From Comamonas testosteroni (GTDB taxonomy: Bacteria; Pseudomonadota; Gammaproteobacteria; Burkholderiales; Burkholderiaceae_C): a stretch of DNA of 64,000 nt. Under the pieces are notes generated by a model, which saw nothing but the letters and a program-made list of their open reading frames with translations, did not search any database and was not told the DNA's origin. The stretch spans positions 992,001-1,056,000 of the forward strand of contig CP044131.1 in NCBI GenBank assembly GCA_008727115.1, read 5' to 3'. The translations under genes and the position numbers were made by a program. Below are positions 18,505 through 27,850 of the stretch, one piece after another (positions within the stretch are counted from its first letter, which is position 1; each line of letters begins with the position of its first letter).

Positions 18505-19188
18505 GTGGAACCTGCTCTAGTTGCACTGCAGCAAAGGCTGCAACATCAATTTGCCAACCCGGCTTTGCTGCAACGTGCCCTCACGCACCGCAGCTTCTCG
18601 GCCGACAACAACGAGCGCCTGGAATTTCTGGGTGACTCGGTCCTGAGTCTGGCGATTTCCAGCTTGCTCTATGCCAAGCTGGCTTCCATGCCCGAAGGCG
18701 ATCTCTCGCGTGTTCGGGCCAATCTCGTCAAAGAGGGCACTCTGCACAAGATTGCATTGAAGCTGCAGTTGCCTGAGCTGCTCCGCCTGGGTGAGGGAGA
18801 GTCCAAGTCCGGTGGCAAGCAACGCGCATCCATCCTGGCCGATGCCGTGGAAGCGCTGATTGGCGCCGTCTATCTGGATGCCGGATTTGCGGCAGGTGAG
18901 ACAGTGGTTCACCACCTTTTCGAAGGCGTGGACATCAACCCGCACATGCGTGCGGCCGACAAAGACCCTAAAACCGCACTGCAGGAATTGTTGCAGGGCA
19001 AGCGCATGAAGCTGCCTCAATACCATGTAGTCGAGATCACGGGAGCTGCGCACAAGCAGACCTTCAAGGTCGAGTGCACGGTTGCCGAATGGAACATCAC
19101 TGCCCAAGGCGCGGGAGCATCCCGTCGCATCGGCGAACAGGCGGCAGCCGCTGCCGTACTGGAAAAATTGAAAGCCAAAAAACCATGA
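18505..19188 (+). CDS. rnc: Ribonuclease III
   Basis: A 227-residue double-strand RNA endonuclease that processes rRNA and mRNA. The catalytic motif [13 protein letters not shown] lies near residue 37, and the second acidic cluster is [20 protein letters not shown]-terminal dsRNA-binding domain ends [13 protein letters not shown]. The start is GTG 18505, preceded by TTTCAGG. Its stop overlaps the era start by 4 bp (ATGA), as in many rnc-era operons. Confidence 0.96.
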   Translation: MEPALVALQQRLQHQFANPALLQRALTHRSFSADNNERLEFLGDSVLSLAISSLLYAKLASMPEGDLSRVRANLVKEGTLHKIALKLQLPELLRLGEGESKSGGKQRASILADAVEALIGAVYLDAGFAAGETVVHHLFEGVDINPHMRAADKDPKTALQELLQGKRMKLPQYHVVEITGAAHKQTFKVECTVAEWNITAQGAGASRRIGEQAAAAAVLEKLKAKKP

Positions 19189-20288
19189 CCGATGCTGCTA
19201 AGAAAAAAATAGCAGGCACCGCAGGTGCAGCAAGCGCCAAGGGCCGAAAAGGCCCTCAAGCTGCTACAACAGATATTACAGACCCTGGTCTGGACTACAT
19301 CAGCGCCATGCTGGCTGCTGCTAAGCCCGGCAGCGCCCCCACAGCCATCCGAGATCAGGAAGAGGAAGCGCCGGCGCGCGTCTATGCGCCTGAAGAGCAG
19401 CGCTGCGGTCTGATTGCCATTGTTGGCAAGCCCAACGTGGGTAAGTCCACGCTGATGAATGCGCTGGTGGGGCAGAAGATCTCGATCACCTCGCGCAAGG
19501 CCCAGACCACGCGTCACCGCATCACCGGCATCCGCACCAAGGATGAGACCCAGTTCGTATTTGTGGACACGCCTGGCTTCCAGACCAAGCACTCCACGGC
19601 GCTGAACAAATCGCTCAACAAGACCGTGATGGGCGCGATCGGCGATGTGGACCTGATCCTGTTTGTGGTGGAAGCGGGCAGCTTTACCCTGGCCGATGCC
19701 AAGGTGCTGAGCCTGTTCAAGCCCGGAATCCCTACGCTGCTGATTGCCAACAAGCTGGACACCGTGGGGCGTCGCCATGAAATTGCGCCCTGGCTGCGTG
19801 ACATGCAGGAGCGCCATCCTTTTGCCGAGTTCGTGCCCATGTCGGCCAAGAACAAAAAGGATATCGAACGCATGTTCGGCATCTGCTCCAAGTATCTGCC
19901 TCAGCAGCCCTGGTTCTACGGCGAAGATGAACTGACCGATCGCAGCGAAAAGTTTCTGGCTTCCGAGACGCTGCGCGAAAAGCTGTTCCGCTTCACGGGC
20001 GACGAGCTGCCTTATACCTCCACCGTGGTCATCGACAAGTTCGAGGAAGAGCCAAGCCCCAAGTTTGGCCGCTTCATGCGCATTGCCGCCACCATCGTGG
20101 TCGAGCGCGACGGTCACAAGGCCATGGTGATTGGGCAGGGGGGCGAGCGCCTCAAGCGCATCTCCACAGAAGCCCGTCAGGAGCTGGAAAAGATTCTGGA
20201 CGCCAAGGTATTCTTGGAAGTCTGGGTCAAGGTCAAGTCCGGCTGGGCCGACGACGAGGCCCGCGTCAAATCGTTCGGTTACGAATGA
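19185..20288 (+). CDS. era: GTPase Era with long N-terminal extension
   Basis: A 367-residue GTPase that binds the 3' end of 16S rRNA during 30S assembly. G1 is GKPNVGKST at residues 81-89, G3 DTPGF, G4 NKLD, and a C-terminal KH domain contains [10 protein letters not shown]. Era is usually about 300 residues; here about 75 residues rich in Ala, Lys and Gly precede the G domain. The ATG at 19185 overlaps the rnc stop in ATGA, so the extended form is probably translated. Followed by a terminator at 20340. Confidence 0.95.
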   Translation: MTDAAKKKIAGTAGAASAKGRKGPQAATTDITDPGLDYISAMLAAAKPGSAPTAIRDQEEEAPARVYAPEEQRCGLIAIVGKPNVGKSTLMNALVGQKISITSRKAQTTRHRITGIRTKDETQFVFVDTPGFQTKHSTALNKSLNKTVMGAIGDVDLILFVVEAGSFTLADAKVLSLFKPGIPTLLIANKLDTVGRRHEIAPWLRDMQERHPFAEFVPMSAKNKKDIERMFGICSKYLPQQPWFYGEDELTDRSEKFLASETLREKLFRFTGDELPYTSTVVIDKFEEEPSPKFGRFMRIAATIVVERDGHKAMVIGQGGERLKRISTEARQELEKILDAKVFLEVWVKVKSGWADDEARVKSFGYE

Positions 20289-20339
20289 TCTCCTTGCAGC
20301 CAGTATCAGATACAGGCTGCAAGCTATCATTTCTGCACC

Positions 20340-20365
20340 AAGGCCTCTGCTGAGGCCTTTTCTTT
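20340..20365 (+). terminator. Intrinsic terminator after era
   Basis: A perfect 8-bp stem AAGGCCTC/GAGGCCTT with TGCT loop and a TTTCTTTT tail, 51 bp after the era stop and just ahead of recO, so recO may depend on read-through. Confidence 0.8.
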
Positions 20366-20378
20366 TATGTGATTTCCT

Positions 20379-21155
20379 GTGGCAGCCAAACGCGTCAGCG
20401 ACGAACCCGCATACATCCTCCATCAGTACGACTGGAGCGAATCCAGTCTGATTCTGGAGGTGTTCACACGCCATCGCGGGCGGGTGGCGCTGGCGGCCAA
20501 GGGCGTCAAGCGCCACACCTCCAACTTCCGCCCGGTACTGTTGGCACTGCAGCCACTCAAGCTCAGCTACACCCTGGGTGCAGAAGGCAATGCGGAGATT
20601 CACACGCTCAAGGGGGCGGAGTGGGCTGGCGGGCATGTCATGCCGCAGGGCGAGGCTTTGTGGTCGGGCATGTATCTGAACGAGCTGCTGCTGCGCTTGC
20701 TGGCGCGCGATGACCCCTATGCGGCCCTGTTCGATATCTATGCGGGTGTGGTGCGTGTGCTGGCGGGTCAGCACGGCAACACCAACGATGCGATCGAGCC
20801 AGTGCTGCGTGCCTTTGAGTTGGTGCTGCTGCGTGAGCTGGGACATCTGCCCGACCTGACGCAGGAAAGCGCCACACTGAGCCCACTGGACATGGGGCAG
20901 CGCTATACGCTGGTGGCCGATGGCGGCTTGCGTCAGGCGGCAGCGCATGAGCGTGCAGCGCTTACGAGTCTGCAATGGCGAACCATAGAGCAGGCCTTGC
21001 AAACAGATCAACCCTTCCCCCGTACCCTGAATGCTCTGGCCGAGCCCGAAGTGGCCCAGGCCCTGAAGCCGCAATTGCGCCATCTTCTGCAATACCATTG
21101 CGGCTCAACCATGCTGCGCACCCGCCAGCTGATGATGGATTTGCAATCGCTATGA
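20379..21155 (+). CDS. recO: DNA repair protein RecO
   Basis: A 258-residue protein that works with RecR to load RecA at gaps. It has the N-terminal OB-fold start [23 protein letters not shown] and the [12 protein letters not shown] segment typical of RecO, and a helical C-terminus. No zinc-finger cysteine cluster is visible, as in many proteobacterial members. The start is GTG 20379; the stop overlaps the pdxJ start by 4 bp. Confidence 0.94.
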   Translation: MAAKRVSDEPAYILHQYDWSESSLILEVFTRHRGRVALAAKGVKRHTSNFRPVLLALQPLKLSYTLGAEGNAEIHTLKGAEWAGGHVMPQGEALWSGMYLNELLLRLLARDDPYAALFDIYAGVVRVLAGQHGNTNDAIEPVLRAFELVLLRELGHLPDLTQESATLSPLDMGQRYTLVADGGLRQAAAHERAALTSLQWRTIEQALQTDQPFPRTLNALAEPEVAQALKPQLRHLLQYHCGSTMLRTRQLMMDLQSL

Positions 21156-21919
21156 ACACCTCTGCCTCCCCGCGCACCGCGCTCTCGGTCAATGTCAACA
21201 AGGTGGCGCTGCTGCGCAATACCCGCCACCTGGGAATTCCTTCTGTGACACGCGCGGCGCAAATCTGCCTGGAAGCCGGGGCGCAAGGCATCACGATTCA
21301 TCCACGTCCCGATGAACGCCATATCCGCGCCCAGGATGTGTTCGAGCTGCATGCGCTGATGCAGAACTGGCCCCAGGCCGAGTTCAATATCGAAGGCAAC
21401 CCTACGCAGAATCTGATGGACTTCATCCGTCAGACACGCCCGCATCAGGCCACGTTTGTGCCCGACAGCGAAGACCAGTTCACCAGCGACCATGGCTGGA
21501 GCTTTCCTCAGGATGCCGAACGCCTCAAGCCCTTGATTGCCGAATGCAAGGCGCTGGGCGTGCGCGTGAGCCTGTTCATGGACCCCATCCCCGAGCAGAT
21601 GGCGGCGGCCAAGGCTGTAGGTGCCGACCGCGTGGAGCTCTACACCGAGCCTTTTGCTGCCAACTGGGGCAAGGCCGAGCAGGAGCAACAACTGCAGACC
21701 TATGCCAGGGCCGCGCAGGCCGCGCTGGATGCCGGGCTGGGCATCAACGCCGGCCATGACCTGAACCGCGACAACCTGGCCGCTTTTGTGGCCCGTGTGC
21801 CCGGTCTGGCCGAAGTCTCCATCGGCCACGCGCTGATTGCCGATGCGCTGGAGCTGGGCTACGCCGAAACCGTCAAGGCCTACCAGGCTTGCATCGACGC
21901 AGGCATGGCGCAGAAGTAA
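21152..21919 (+). CDS. pdxJ: Pyridoxine 5'-phosphate synthase PdxJ
   Basis: A 255-residue TIM-barrel enzyme of the DXP-dependent vitamin B6 pathway, condensing 3-amino-2-oxopropyl phosphate with deoxyxylulose phosphate. Signatures are [36 protein letters not shown] and [14 protein letters not shown] 21152 overlaps the recO stop (ATGA); a longer upstream frame is only the overlap with recO. The recO-pdxJ-acpS order is conserved in Proteobacteria. Confidence 0.96.
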   Translation: MNTSASPRTALSVNVNKVALLRNTRHLGIPSVTRAAQICLEAGAQGITIHPRPDERHIRAQDVFELHALMQNWPQAEFNIEGNPTQNLMDFIRQTRPHQATFVPDSEDQFTSDHGWSFPQDAERLKPLIAECKALGVRVSLFMDPIPEQMAAAKAVGADRVELYTEPFAANWGKAEQEQQLQTYARAAQAALDAGLGINAGHDLNRDNLAAFVARVPGLAEVSIGHALIADALELGYAETVKAYQACIDAGMAQK

Positions 21920-21940
21920 ACACGGAAGCATTCCTGAAAA

Positions 21941-21976
21941 GATAGCTGCCAGCGCTTGACTGATAAGCGCTGGAGG
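21941..21976. repeat. Dispersed palindromic repeat family A, pdxJ-acpS copy
   Basis: GATAGCTGCC precedes the arms CCAGCGCTT (21949-21957) and AAGCGCTGG (21965-21973) around a 7-nt spacer. Nearly the same unit recurs at 22404-22440, only about 460 bp away. Confidence 0.8.
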
Positions 21977-22002
21977 CCTTTTTCTCTATAAGGAGCCTTG
22001 AG

Positions 22003-22398
22003 ATGATCTACGGCATAGGCACCGACATCTGCGATGTGCGCCGCATTCGCGCCAGCCTGGAAAAGCATGGCGAACGCTTTGCGCTCAAGGTGCTGGCCGA
22101 GGGTGAAATCGCCACCTGGAAGGCCCGCAGCGCGCGCTGGCCCGAGCGCGGCATTCGCTATCTGGCCACGCGCTTTTCGGCCAAGGAAGCGTTCAGCAAA
22201 GCCGTTGGCATGGGCATGCGCATGCCCATGACCTGGCGGCACTGCGAAGTCATCAAACTGCCCAGCGGCCAGCCTGCGATTCGTCTTCATGGCGAGTTGA
22301 AAGAATGGTTTGAAAAAAATAACCTGACCGCGCACCTTTCTGTCACCGACGAATCCGATTACGCAGCCAGCTTCTGTGTGGTTGAGAGAAAAGAATGA
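22003..22398 (+). CDS. acpS: Holo-ACP synthase AcpS
   Basis: A 131-residue enzyme that transfers 4'-phosphopantetheine from CoA to Ser37-type serines of ACP (acpP at 9504). Conserved motifs are [14 protein letters not shown] with the metal-binding Asp and [13 protein letters not shown] with the catalytic Glu/Lys. An AAGGAGCC ribosome-binding site precedes ATG 22003. It is bracketed by two family A repeats. Confidence 0.95.
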   Translation: MIYGIGTDICDVRRIRASLEKHGERFALKVLAEGEIATWKARSARWPERGIRYLATRFSAKEAFSKAVGMGMRMPMTWRHCEVIKLPSGQPAIRLHGELKEWFEKNNLTAHLSVTDESDYAASFCVVERKE

Positions 22399-22403
22399 AA
22401 TTG

Positions 22404-22440
22404 GCCTCTAGCGCTTGATGGATAAGCGCTAGCAGCTATA
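22404..22440. repeat. Dispersed palindromic repeat family A, acpS-nagZ copy
   Basis: CTAGCGCTT (22408-22416) and AAGCGCTAG (22424-22432) form perfect 9-bp arms, followed by CAGCTAT. This is the cleanest copy in the window. Confidence 0.85.
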
Positions 22441-22454
22441 AAAATTGATAAATC

Positions 22455-23546
22455 ATGAGCATGCACGCCCCTCTCATCATTGATATTGCCGGCACGACGC
22501 TCACCGATGTGGACCGCCAGCGTCTGGCCCATCCACTGGTGGGCGGCATCATTCTGTTCAAGCGCAACTGGGAAGACCGCAGCGCGCTGGTGCAGCTGTG
22601 CGCGGACATCAAGGCCGTCAAGCCTGATCTGCTGATTTGCGTAGACCACGAAGGCGGTCGCGTGCAGCGCTTTCGCACGGATGGATTCACCCATATCCCG
22701 CCCATGCGCGCCTTGGGCGAGATGTGGATGGACGATGGCAAGGGCAAAAAGCACCGCGAAGGCAGCGGAGCCATGCGCGCCATGAATGCGGCCACGGCTG
22801 CTGGCTATGTGCTGGGCACCGAACTGCGCGCCTGCGGCGTGGACTTCAGCTTCACACCGGTGCTGGATCTGGACTATGGCGAATCGTCCGTCATCGGTGA
22901 CCGAAGCTTTCACCGCGACCCGCGCGTGGTGGCCGCGCTGGCCAAAAGCCTGATGCATGGCCTGCTGCAAGCGGGCATGGGCAACTGCGGCAAGCACTTC
23001 CCCGGTCACGGTTTTGTGAAGGCGGATTCGCACGTCGATATTCCCGTGGACAAGCGCAGCCTGACCGCGATTCTGGATGAAGACGCCGCACCGTACCCTT
23101 GGCTGTCCAGCGTGCTCACGGCCGTTATGCCGGCGCATGTGATCTACCCCAAGGTGGACAAGCGCCCTGCGGGCTTCAGCGAAAAATGGCTCAAGGACAT
23201 TCTGCGCAGCCGCCTGCGCTATGACGGCGCTATCTTCAGCGATGACTTGAGCATGGAGGGCGCGCGCCGCATCAACGGCCAACTCATCAGCTATACCGAA
23301 GCTGCCCTGGAAGCACTGAATGCGGGTTGCGACATGGTGCTGCTGTGCAACCAGAGTCTGGGCTTTGGCGAGCATGTGGATCAATTGCTGGATGGTATGG
23401 ATGCCGCGCTGCGCGACGGTCGCTGGCAGCCCGATGAAGACAGCGAATCGCGCCGCATCTCGCTGCTGCCCGATACCGAGCCACAGGCTTGGGATGACTT
23501 GATGCTGCAACCTGCCTATCTGCAGGCGCTGGATCAGCTGCCCTGA
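22455..23546 (+). CDS. nagZ: Beta-N-acetylhexosaminidase NagZ
   Basis: A 363-residue cytosolic GH3 enzyme that trims GlcNAc from anhydro-muropeptides during cell-wall recycling. The GH3 signature is seen in VDHEGGRVQRFR, and NCGKHFPGHGFVKADSH carries the catalytic loop histidine; the nucleophile Asp lies in FSDDLSMEG. Full length for proteobacterial NagZ. It is preceded by a family A repeat and follows acpS. Confidence 0.95.
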   Translation: MSMHAPLIIDIAGTTLTDVDRQRLAHPLVGGIILFKRNWEDRSALVQLCADIKAVKPDLLICVDHEGGRVQRFRTDGFTHIPPMRALGEMWMDDGKGKKHREGSGAMRAMNAATAAGYVLGTELRACGVDFSFTPVLDLDYGESSVIGDRSFHRDPRVVAALAKSLMHGLLQAGMGNCGKHFPGHGFVKADSHVDIPVDKRSLTAILDEDAAPYPWLSSVLTAVMPAHVIYPKVDKRPAGFSEKWLKDILRSRLRYDGAIFSDDLSMEGARRINGQLISYTEAALEALNAGCDMVLLCNQSLGFGEHVDQLLDGMDAALRDGRWQPDEDSESRRISLLPDTEPQAWDDLMLQPAYLQALDQLP

Positions 23547-23587
23547 AAGCGGCCATATAGATCAATAAGAACAAGGAGAGATATTCC

Positions 23588-24643
23588 ATGCGTGTAGGTG
23601 TGTTGACGGGTGGTGGTGACTGCCCAGGACTGAATGCGGTGATCCGTGCAGTCACCAAGTCTTTGATCAATCATGGCCAGTGCGAGGTGCTGGGCATTGC
23701 CGACGGCTTTGAGGGCTTGATGGGCGCGCAGCCGCGTGTCAAAAGCCTGAGCTGGGATGAGGTCAGCGGCATCTTGCATATTGGCGGCACGATTCTGGGC
23801 ACCAGCAACAGTGCCAATCCGCTGCGTGATGCGGCCACGCTGGAGCAGGTGGGGCGCAATGTGCAGCAGCTGGGTCTGGATGTGGTGGTCGCCATCGGCG
23901 GCGACGGCACGATGAGCCTGGCCCATGGCCTGGCGCAAGTGGGGCTGCAGTGCGTGGGTGTGCCCAAGACCATCGATAACGACATTGCCAGCTGCGAGCG
24001 CAGCTTTGGCTTTGATACTGCAGTGGCCACGGTGACGGAAAGCCTGCGCCGCATCGAGAGCACGGCCATGAGTCATCACCGCGTGATGATTGTCGAAACC
24101 ATGGGCCGACACGCGGGCTGGCTGGCGCTGGAGTCCGGCATTGCCGGTGCGGCCGACATCATCCTGCTGCCCGAAATCGATTACGACCTGAAGTCCATCA
24201 TCAAAGTCTGCAAGGATCGTGAAGAGCGCCAGCGCTACACCATCATCTGCATCGGCGAAGGGGCCAAGGAAAGCGGTCAGAGCCTGACGGTGCGTGAACG
24301 CATAGAGCACAGCCCCGACCCTGTGCGTCTTGGTGGCGTGGGTCATGTGCTGCGCGAGCGCCTGCAACCTCATCTCAAGAGCGAAGTGCGCACCACGGTG
24401 CTGGGCCATGTGCAGCGCGGCGGCGACCCGACTCCCTATGACCGGGTTCTGGCCACCCAGTTTGGCCACCATGCGGCGCAGCTGGTGCTGAGCGGGCAGC
24501 TGGGGCATATGGTCACACTGCAATACGGGCGTATCGGCAGCGTGGCGATTGCCGATGTGGCGAACACGCAGCGAACGGTGCCGCTGGACAGCCCATTGCT
24601 GAGCATGGCGCGAGACATTGGCATTTGCTTGGGCGAAGTCTGA
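23588..24643 (+). CDS. 6-phosphofructokinase with mixed ATP/PPi signature
   Basis: A 351-residue phosphofructokinase of the PfkA superfamily. The N-terminus VGVLTGGGDCPGLNAVIR binds the phosphoryl donor. GGDGT (Gly107, equivalent to E. coli Gly104) is the ATP-type residue, whereas PKTIDND (Lys127, equivalent to E. coli 124) is the PPi-type residue, so donor preference cannot be read directly. ETMGRHAGW and the C-terminal LGHVQRGGDP are standard. A strong AAGGAGAG ribosome-binding site precedes ATG 23588. It appears to be its own unit after nagZ. Confidence 0.9.
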   Translation: MRVGVLTGGGDCPGLNAVIRAVTKSLINHGQCEVLGIADGFEGLMGAQPRVKSLSWDEVSGILHIGGTILGTSNSANPLRDAATLEQVGRNVQQLGLDVVVAIGGDGTMSLAHGLAQVGLQCVGVPKTIDNDIASCERSFGFDTAVATVTESLRRIESTAMSHHRVMIVETMGRHAGWLALESGIAGAADIILLPEIDYDLKSIIKVCKDREERQRYTIICIGEGAKESGQSLTVRERIEHSPDPVRLGGVGHVLRERLQPHLKSEVRTTVLGHVQRGGDPTPYDRVLATQFGHHAAQLVLSGQLGHMVTLQYGRIGSVAIADVANTQRTVPLDSPLLSMARDIGICLGEV

Positions 24644-24698
24644 GCTGCGCTAAGGTGTGAGCCTGCGCACACTTTTTGAGGCGCTGGAGAGATACAGC

Positions 24699-25169
24699 AT
24701 GGATCGACATGACGAAGCCGTGATGCAGCTGCTCACGGCCAACGGGGAAACCTTTGTAGCCCCCAAATACGAAGTGGCAGACGGCTGGCAATGCCCGGCC
24801 TTTGTGGCGCTGCGACCAGCGCGCAAACAGGTCTATGTGGTGGAGGTTTCGGCTTCCGGCTATCCGCTGGCGCAGGTCAACCGCCTCAATGAGCGGCTGG
24901 AGAAGTGGGTGGCACCGCTGCTGTCACAACTGCATGGGCTGGGAGTGACGGCACCAGACTGGGATATTGCATGCTTGGTCTTTGTGCGCAGCGATCAGAT
25001 CGACTGGCTCAAGGAGCGCGTCAAGGATTTGAGCGGCGTGCATGTGCTGAGTCTGGAGCAGGCCAGCAGTCCCTGGCTCTGGGACGATTCGGTCTGGACT
25101 TCCGAGATGCAATTCAATGCGGGCGCGATTCCTTTGAAGCTCGCCAAGCCGAGCGGCCTCACCCATTGA
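24699..25169 (+). CDS. Conserved-looking cytosolic protein of unknown function
   Basis: A 156-residue soluble protein with no signal peptide or membrane helix. I do not recognise the family. An alpha/beta pattern is suggested by QVYVVEVSASG, DIACLVFVRSDQIDWLKERV and VHVLSLEQ. ATG 24699 has GGAGAGA upstream; a longer form from GTG 24657 is possible. It lies 55 bp after the phosphofructokinase and may be co-transcribed. Confidence 0.6.
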   Translation: MDRHDEAVMQLLTANGETFVAPKYEVADGWQCPAFVALRPARKQVYVVEVSASGYPLAQVNRLNERLEKWVAPLLSQLHGLGVTAPDWDIACLVFVRSDQIDWLKERVKDLSGVHVLSLEQASSPWLWDDSVWTSEMQFNAGAIPLKLAKPSGLTH

Positions 25170-25207
25170 GAGGCAATCTTGCGGACCTCTGAATGGAAGG
25201 GACAGGA

Positions 25208-25630
25208 ATGAAGGATTTGCACATGTCTCTCTTGGCCCATGCAAGACAGGCCATGAACGTCTGGGGACCGCTCATGCCTGTGCATAGGGTGCTGATGCTG
25301 ACTGCCTTGTTGATATGCGCGGCCTTGCCCGTGCGGGCTGCGCAGTGGCAGATCTGTGATCTGGAGGTGGAAGTGCGGGACAAGCAAAGCAGTCGCCGCG
25401 AACTGCAGGTACGTGTGCTGGAGACCCGAGCGCAGGCTCAGGCCGAATGCCCACAGCCCGGAACGGCACTGAGCTTCAGGCCCGAGACTCAGGACTATCA
25501 AAGCGAGCTGCCACGACGCCAGTGGCCCAAGTCCGGTAGCAAGGTCAAGTTGCGCTTTCGCTATCTGGATGGGTATTGCAAGGATCGAGGTCCCTGTCGC
25601 ATTTCTCACTACTCGCCCGTGCTGAATTGA
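25208..25630 (+). CDS. Small exported protein of unknown function
   Basis: A 140-residue protein with an N-terminal hydrophobic segment (VLMLTALLICAALPVRA) preceded by basic residues, consistent with a signal peptide ending at about residue 44 before AQWQICDLEVEV. The mature part is about 95 residues with three spaced Cys pairs-like residues (ICDL, AECP, YCKDRGPC) that could form disulfides in the periplasm. ATG 25208 follows CAGGA; an in-frame start at 25193 is possible. The function is unknown. Confidence 0.6.
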   Translation: MKDLHMSLLAHARQAMNVWGPLMPVHRVLMLTALLICAALPVRAAQWQICDLEVEVRDKQSSRRELQVRVLETRAQAQAECPQPGTALSFRPETQDYQSELPRRQWPKSGSKVKLRFRYLDGYCKDRGPCRISHYSPVLN

Positions 25631-25655
25631 AATATTGATAAAAAATGGCTTTGGC

Positions 25656-25697
25656 CCTTACCCATTAAGCGCTGATAGCTATTGAATTGGTAGTGAT
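25656..25697. repeat. Degenerate family A repeat upstream of purT
   Basis: The words AAGCGCTGATAGCTATTG match the right half of the family; the left arm is reduced. The purT promoter must lie in or just after this segment. Confidence 0.4.
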
Positions 25698-25762
25698 CTT
25701 GCGCGCTGTGCACATGCTGTGGCCTATGATCGGGCACTGGCCCATATCTGCAGGACGCGACA

Positions 25763-26980
25763 ATGACTACCTTAGGAACCCCTCTCTCCCCCCATGCCAC
25801 CAAAGTCATGCTGCTAGGCAGCGGCGAGCTGGGCAAGGAGGTACTGATTGCCTTGCAGCGTCTGGGTGTAGAGACCATTGCCGTGGATCGCTACGAGAAC
25901 GCGCCCGGCCAGCAAGTGGCGCATCACGCTCGCACCATCACCATGAGTGATCCAGCGCAGCTCAAGGCGCTGATTGAAGAGATCAAGCCCGACCTGGTGG
26001 TGCCAGAGATTGAAGCCATCGCCACGCCCATGCTCGAAGAGCTGGAGGCAGCGGGTGTCGTGACCTGCATTCCCACAGCGCGTGCTGCGCGCCTGACCAT
26101 GGATCGCGAAGGTATTCGCCGTCTGGCTGCCGAAACACTGGGTCTGCCTACCAGCCCCTATCGCTTCTGCGACTCGCTGGCTGAACTGCAGGCAGCGATT
26201 GATGGCAGCGATGGCCAGAGCGCCATTGGCTACCCCTGCGTGGTCAAGCCGGTGATGAGCAGCTCTGGCAAAGGCCAAAGCAAGATCGACAGCGCCGCCG
26301 ATGTGGCTAAGGCCTGGGATTACGCCATGGCCGGTGGTCGTGTGGCCAAGGGCCGCGTGATCGTTGAAGGCTTTATCGACTTTGACTACGAAATCACCCA
26401 ACTGACCGTGCGTGCCAAGGGCGCGAATGGTCAGGTGGAAACCCATTTTTGCGACCCTGTAGGTCATATCCAGCAAGCGGGTGACTATGTGGAAAGCTGG
26501 CAACCGCATCCCATGCACCCCGCGGCGCTGGAAAAGTCGCGCCAGATTGCCAAGGCAGTGACCGATGACCTTGGTGGCTTGGGACTGTTCGGCGTAGAGC
26601 TGTTTGTGAAGGGCGAGCAGGTCTGGTTCAGCGAGGTGTCGCCGCGCCCACATGACACGGGTCTGGTCACGCTGTGCACACAATGGCAAAGCGAGTTTGA
26701 GCTGCATGCCCGCGCTATTTTGGGCTTGCCCGTGGATGCCAGCTTGCGCAACCCCGGTGCCAGTGCCGTGATTTATGGCGGTCAGGATGCTGAGGGGCTG
26801 GTGTTTGACGGAGTGGACGAGGCGCTGGCCATTGCCGGAACGGACCTGCGTCTGTTTGGCAAGCCCGAGAGCTTTGTGAAGCGCCGCATGGGTGTGGCCC
26901 TGGCCCGCGCTGCTGATGTGGAGCAGGCACGAGTGACTGCCAAGCTGGCTGCAAGCAAGGTCAAGCCACGACTGCCATAA
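25763..26980 (+). CDS. purT: Formate-dependent GAR transformylase PurT
   Basis: A 405-residue ATP-grasp enzyme that makes formyl-GAR from GAR, formate and ATP in purine synthesis. Motifs include [12 protein letters not shown], the [13 protein letters not shown] start of the PurK/PurT fold, [14 protein letters not shown] (ATP-binding), and [14 protein letters not shown] (metal-binding Glu). Full length. It stands alone, ending 19 bp before a strong bidirectional terminator shared with the convergent mscS gene. Confidence 0.96.
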   Translation: MTTLGTPLSPHATKVMLLGSGELGKEVLIALQRLGVETIAVDRYENAPGQQVAHHARTITMSDPAQLKALIEEIKPDLVVPEIEAIATPMLEELEAAGVVTCIPTARAARLTMDREGIRRLAAETLGLPTSPYRFCDSLAELQAAIDGSDGQSAIGYPCVVKPVMSSSGKGQSKIDSAADVAKAWDYAMAGGRVAKGRVIVEGFIDFDYEITQLTVRAKGANGQVETHFCDPVGHIQQAGDYVESWQPHPMHPAALEKSRQIAKAVTDDLGGLGLFGVELFVKGEQVWFSEVSPRPHDTGLVTLCTQWQSEFELHARAILGLPVDASLRNPGASAVIYGGQDAEGLVFDGVDEALAIAGTDLRLFGKPESFVKRRMGVALARAADVEQARVTAKLAASKVKPRLP

Positions 26981-26999
26981 ACAGGAAAACATGAAAAAA

Positions 27000-27033
27000 G
27001 GGCTGCTGGAAGATATTTCCAGCAGCCCTTTTT
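27000..27033. terminator. Bidirectional terminator between purT and mscS
   Basis: A 12-bp perfect stem (27000-27011 with 27017-27028), GATAT loop, T run on the plus side and A run (T on minus) upstream. Confidence 0.9.
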
Positions 27034-27049
27034 GATGGTGAGAGAAAAC

Positions 27050-27715
27050 TTAGTTGCCAGCCTTGCTGGATTCGGTCGTGGAGCCAGGGGTCATCAGGGA
27101 GACGACGCTTGCCTCTTCATTGGCCGTGGCGGGGGTGCTCTCTGTCACGGCGTGCATGCCACCTTTCCAGCGGCGGATGACGCGCTGGAAAATCAGGGAG
27201 TTAGGGATTTGCAACAGGTTCGGGCGCCCTTCGGGGGCGCTGTCGTCCTGCAAAGTGGTGTAGAGCATGTTGAGGTCTATGACCCGGCCTTTGGCTCCAG
27301 GCTTGTCTGCGGTATCCAGTATCTCGATGTAGTCGCCCAGCCTGAAGGGCCCGACTGTCATGATGAGAACGGCGCAAAACAGGTTGGAAAGCACGCTCCA
27401 AGCTGCAAAGAAGGCGACGGCACCAACGGTGGCAAAGCCGGTAAAGGCTGTCCACAGCACGGTCGCCGACATGCCCAGGCGCTCCAGCACAGCCAGAACG
27501 GCCGCGGCGATGATGAGCCATCGCAGAGCTCCGCGCAAAGGCATCAGGATTTCATGCGGCAGGTCGTAGGCTTGGCCTACGCGCAAGATGATGCGTTTGA
27601 GCAGCCGATTGAGCAGCCACGCCACAAAGACGATGCAAAAGATCTGTATCCCGGGGACCAGAATTTCTATCCAATCCTGCATCCACGAGGGCAGGTGCAT
27701 TTGAAGACGATGCAT
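27050..27715 (-). CDS. MscS-family mechanosensitive channel, small
   Basis: A 221-residue inner-membrane protein. Three hydrophobic helices (about 12-38, 60-80, 85-115) lead into the pore-like segment and the MscS beta domain with GPFRLGDYIEI and RVIDLNMLYTTLQDD. The C-terminal alpha/beta domain of larger MscS proteins is shortened, ending in a Ser/Thr-rich tail. It is expected to release solutes on hypo-osmotic shock. ATG 27715 is used; the frame reaches a TTG two codons upstream. Confidence 0.85.
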   Translation of the reverse strand: MHRLQMHLPSWMQDWIEILVPGIQIFCIVFVAWLLNRLLKRIILRVGQAYDLPHEILMPLRGALRWLIIAAAVLAVLERLGMSATVLWTAFTGFATVGAVAFFAAWSVLSNLFCAVLIMTVGPFRLGDYIEILDTADKPGAKGRVIDLNMLYTTLQDDSAPEGRPNLLQIPNSLIFQRVIRRWKGGMHAVTESTPATANEEASVVSLMTPGSTTESSKAGN

Positions 27716-27726
27716 AACCAAGAAAT

Positions 27727-27751
27727 AAAAAAGCTAGGAGGGAATCCTAGC
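27727..27751 (-). terminator. Intrinsic terminator after the REC-GGDEF gene
   Basis: GCTAGGA (27733-27739) pairs perfectly with TCCTAGC (27745-27751); on the minus strand six T residues follow. It separates the GGDEF gene from mscS. Confidence 0.85.
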
Positions 27752-27850
27752 GTTTATTGTGGGGTGCGTTGAGAAAGCAGGGGCAAGTGGCAGGATGGCT
27801 GGGATCAAGCCCTGCGGATGAAGGCGCGGGGCGAGGTTGTTTGCAGAGGG

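Noticed and set aside
19017-21098. A 693-codon minus-strand frame spanning rnc, era and recO
   Set aside because: Antisense to three well-defined overlapping genes; shadow coding without known motifs.
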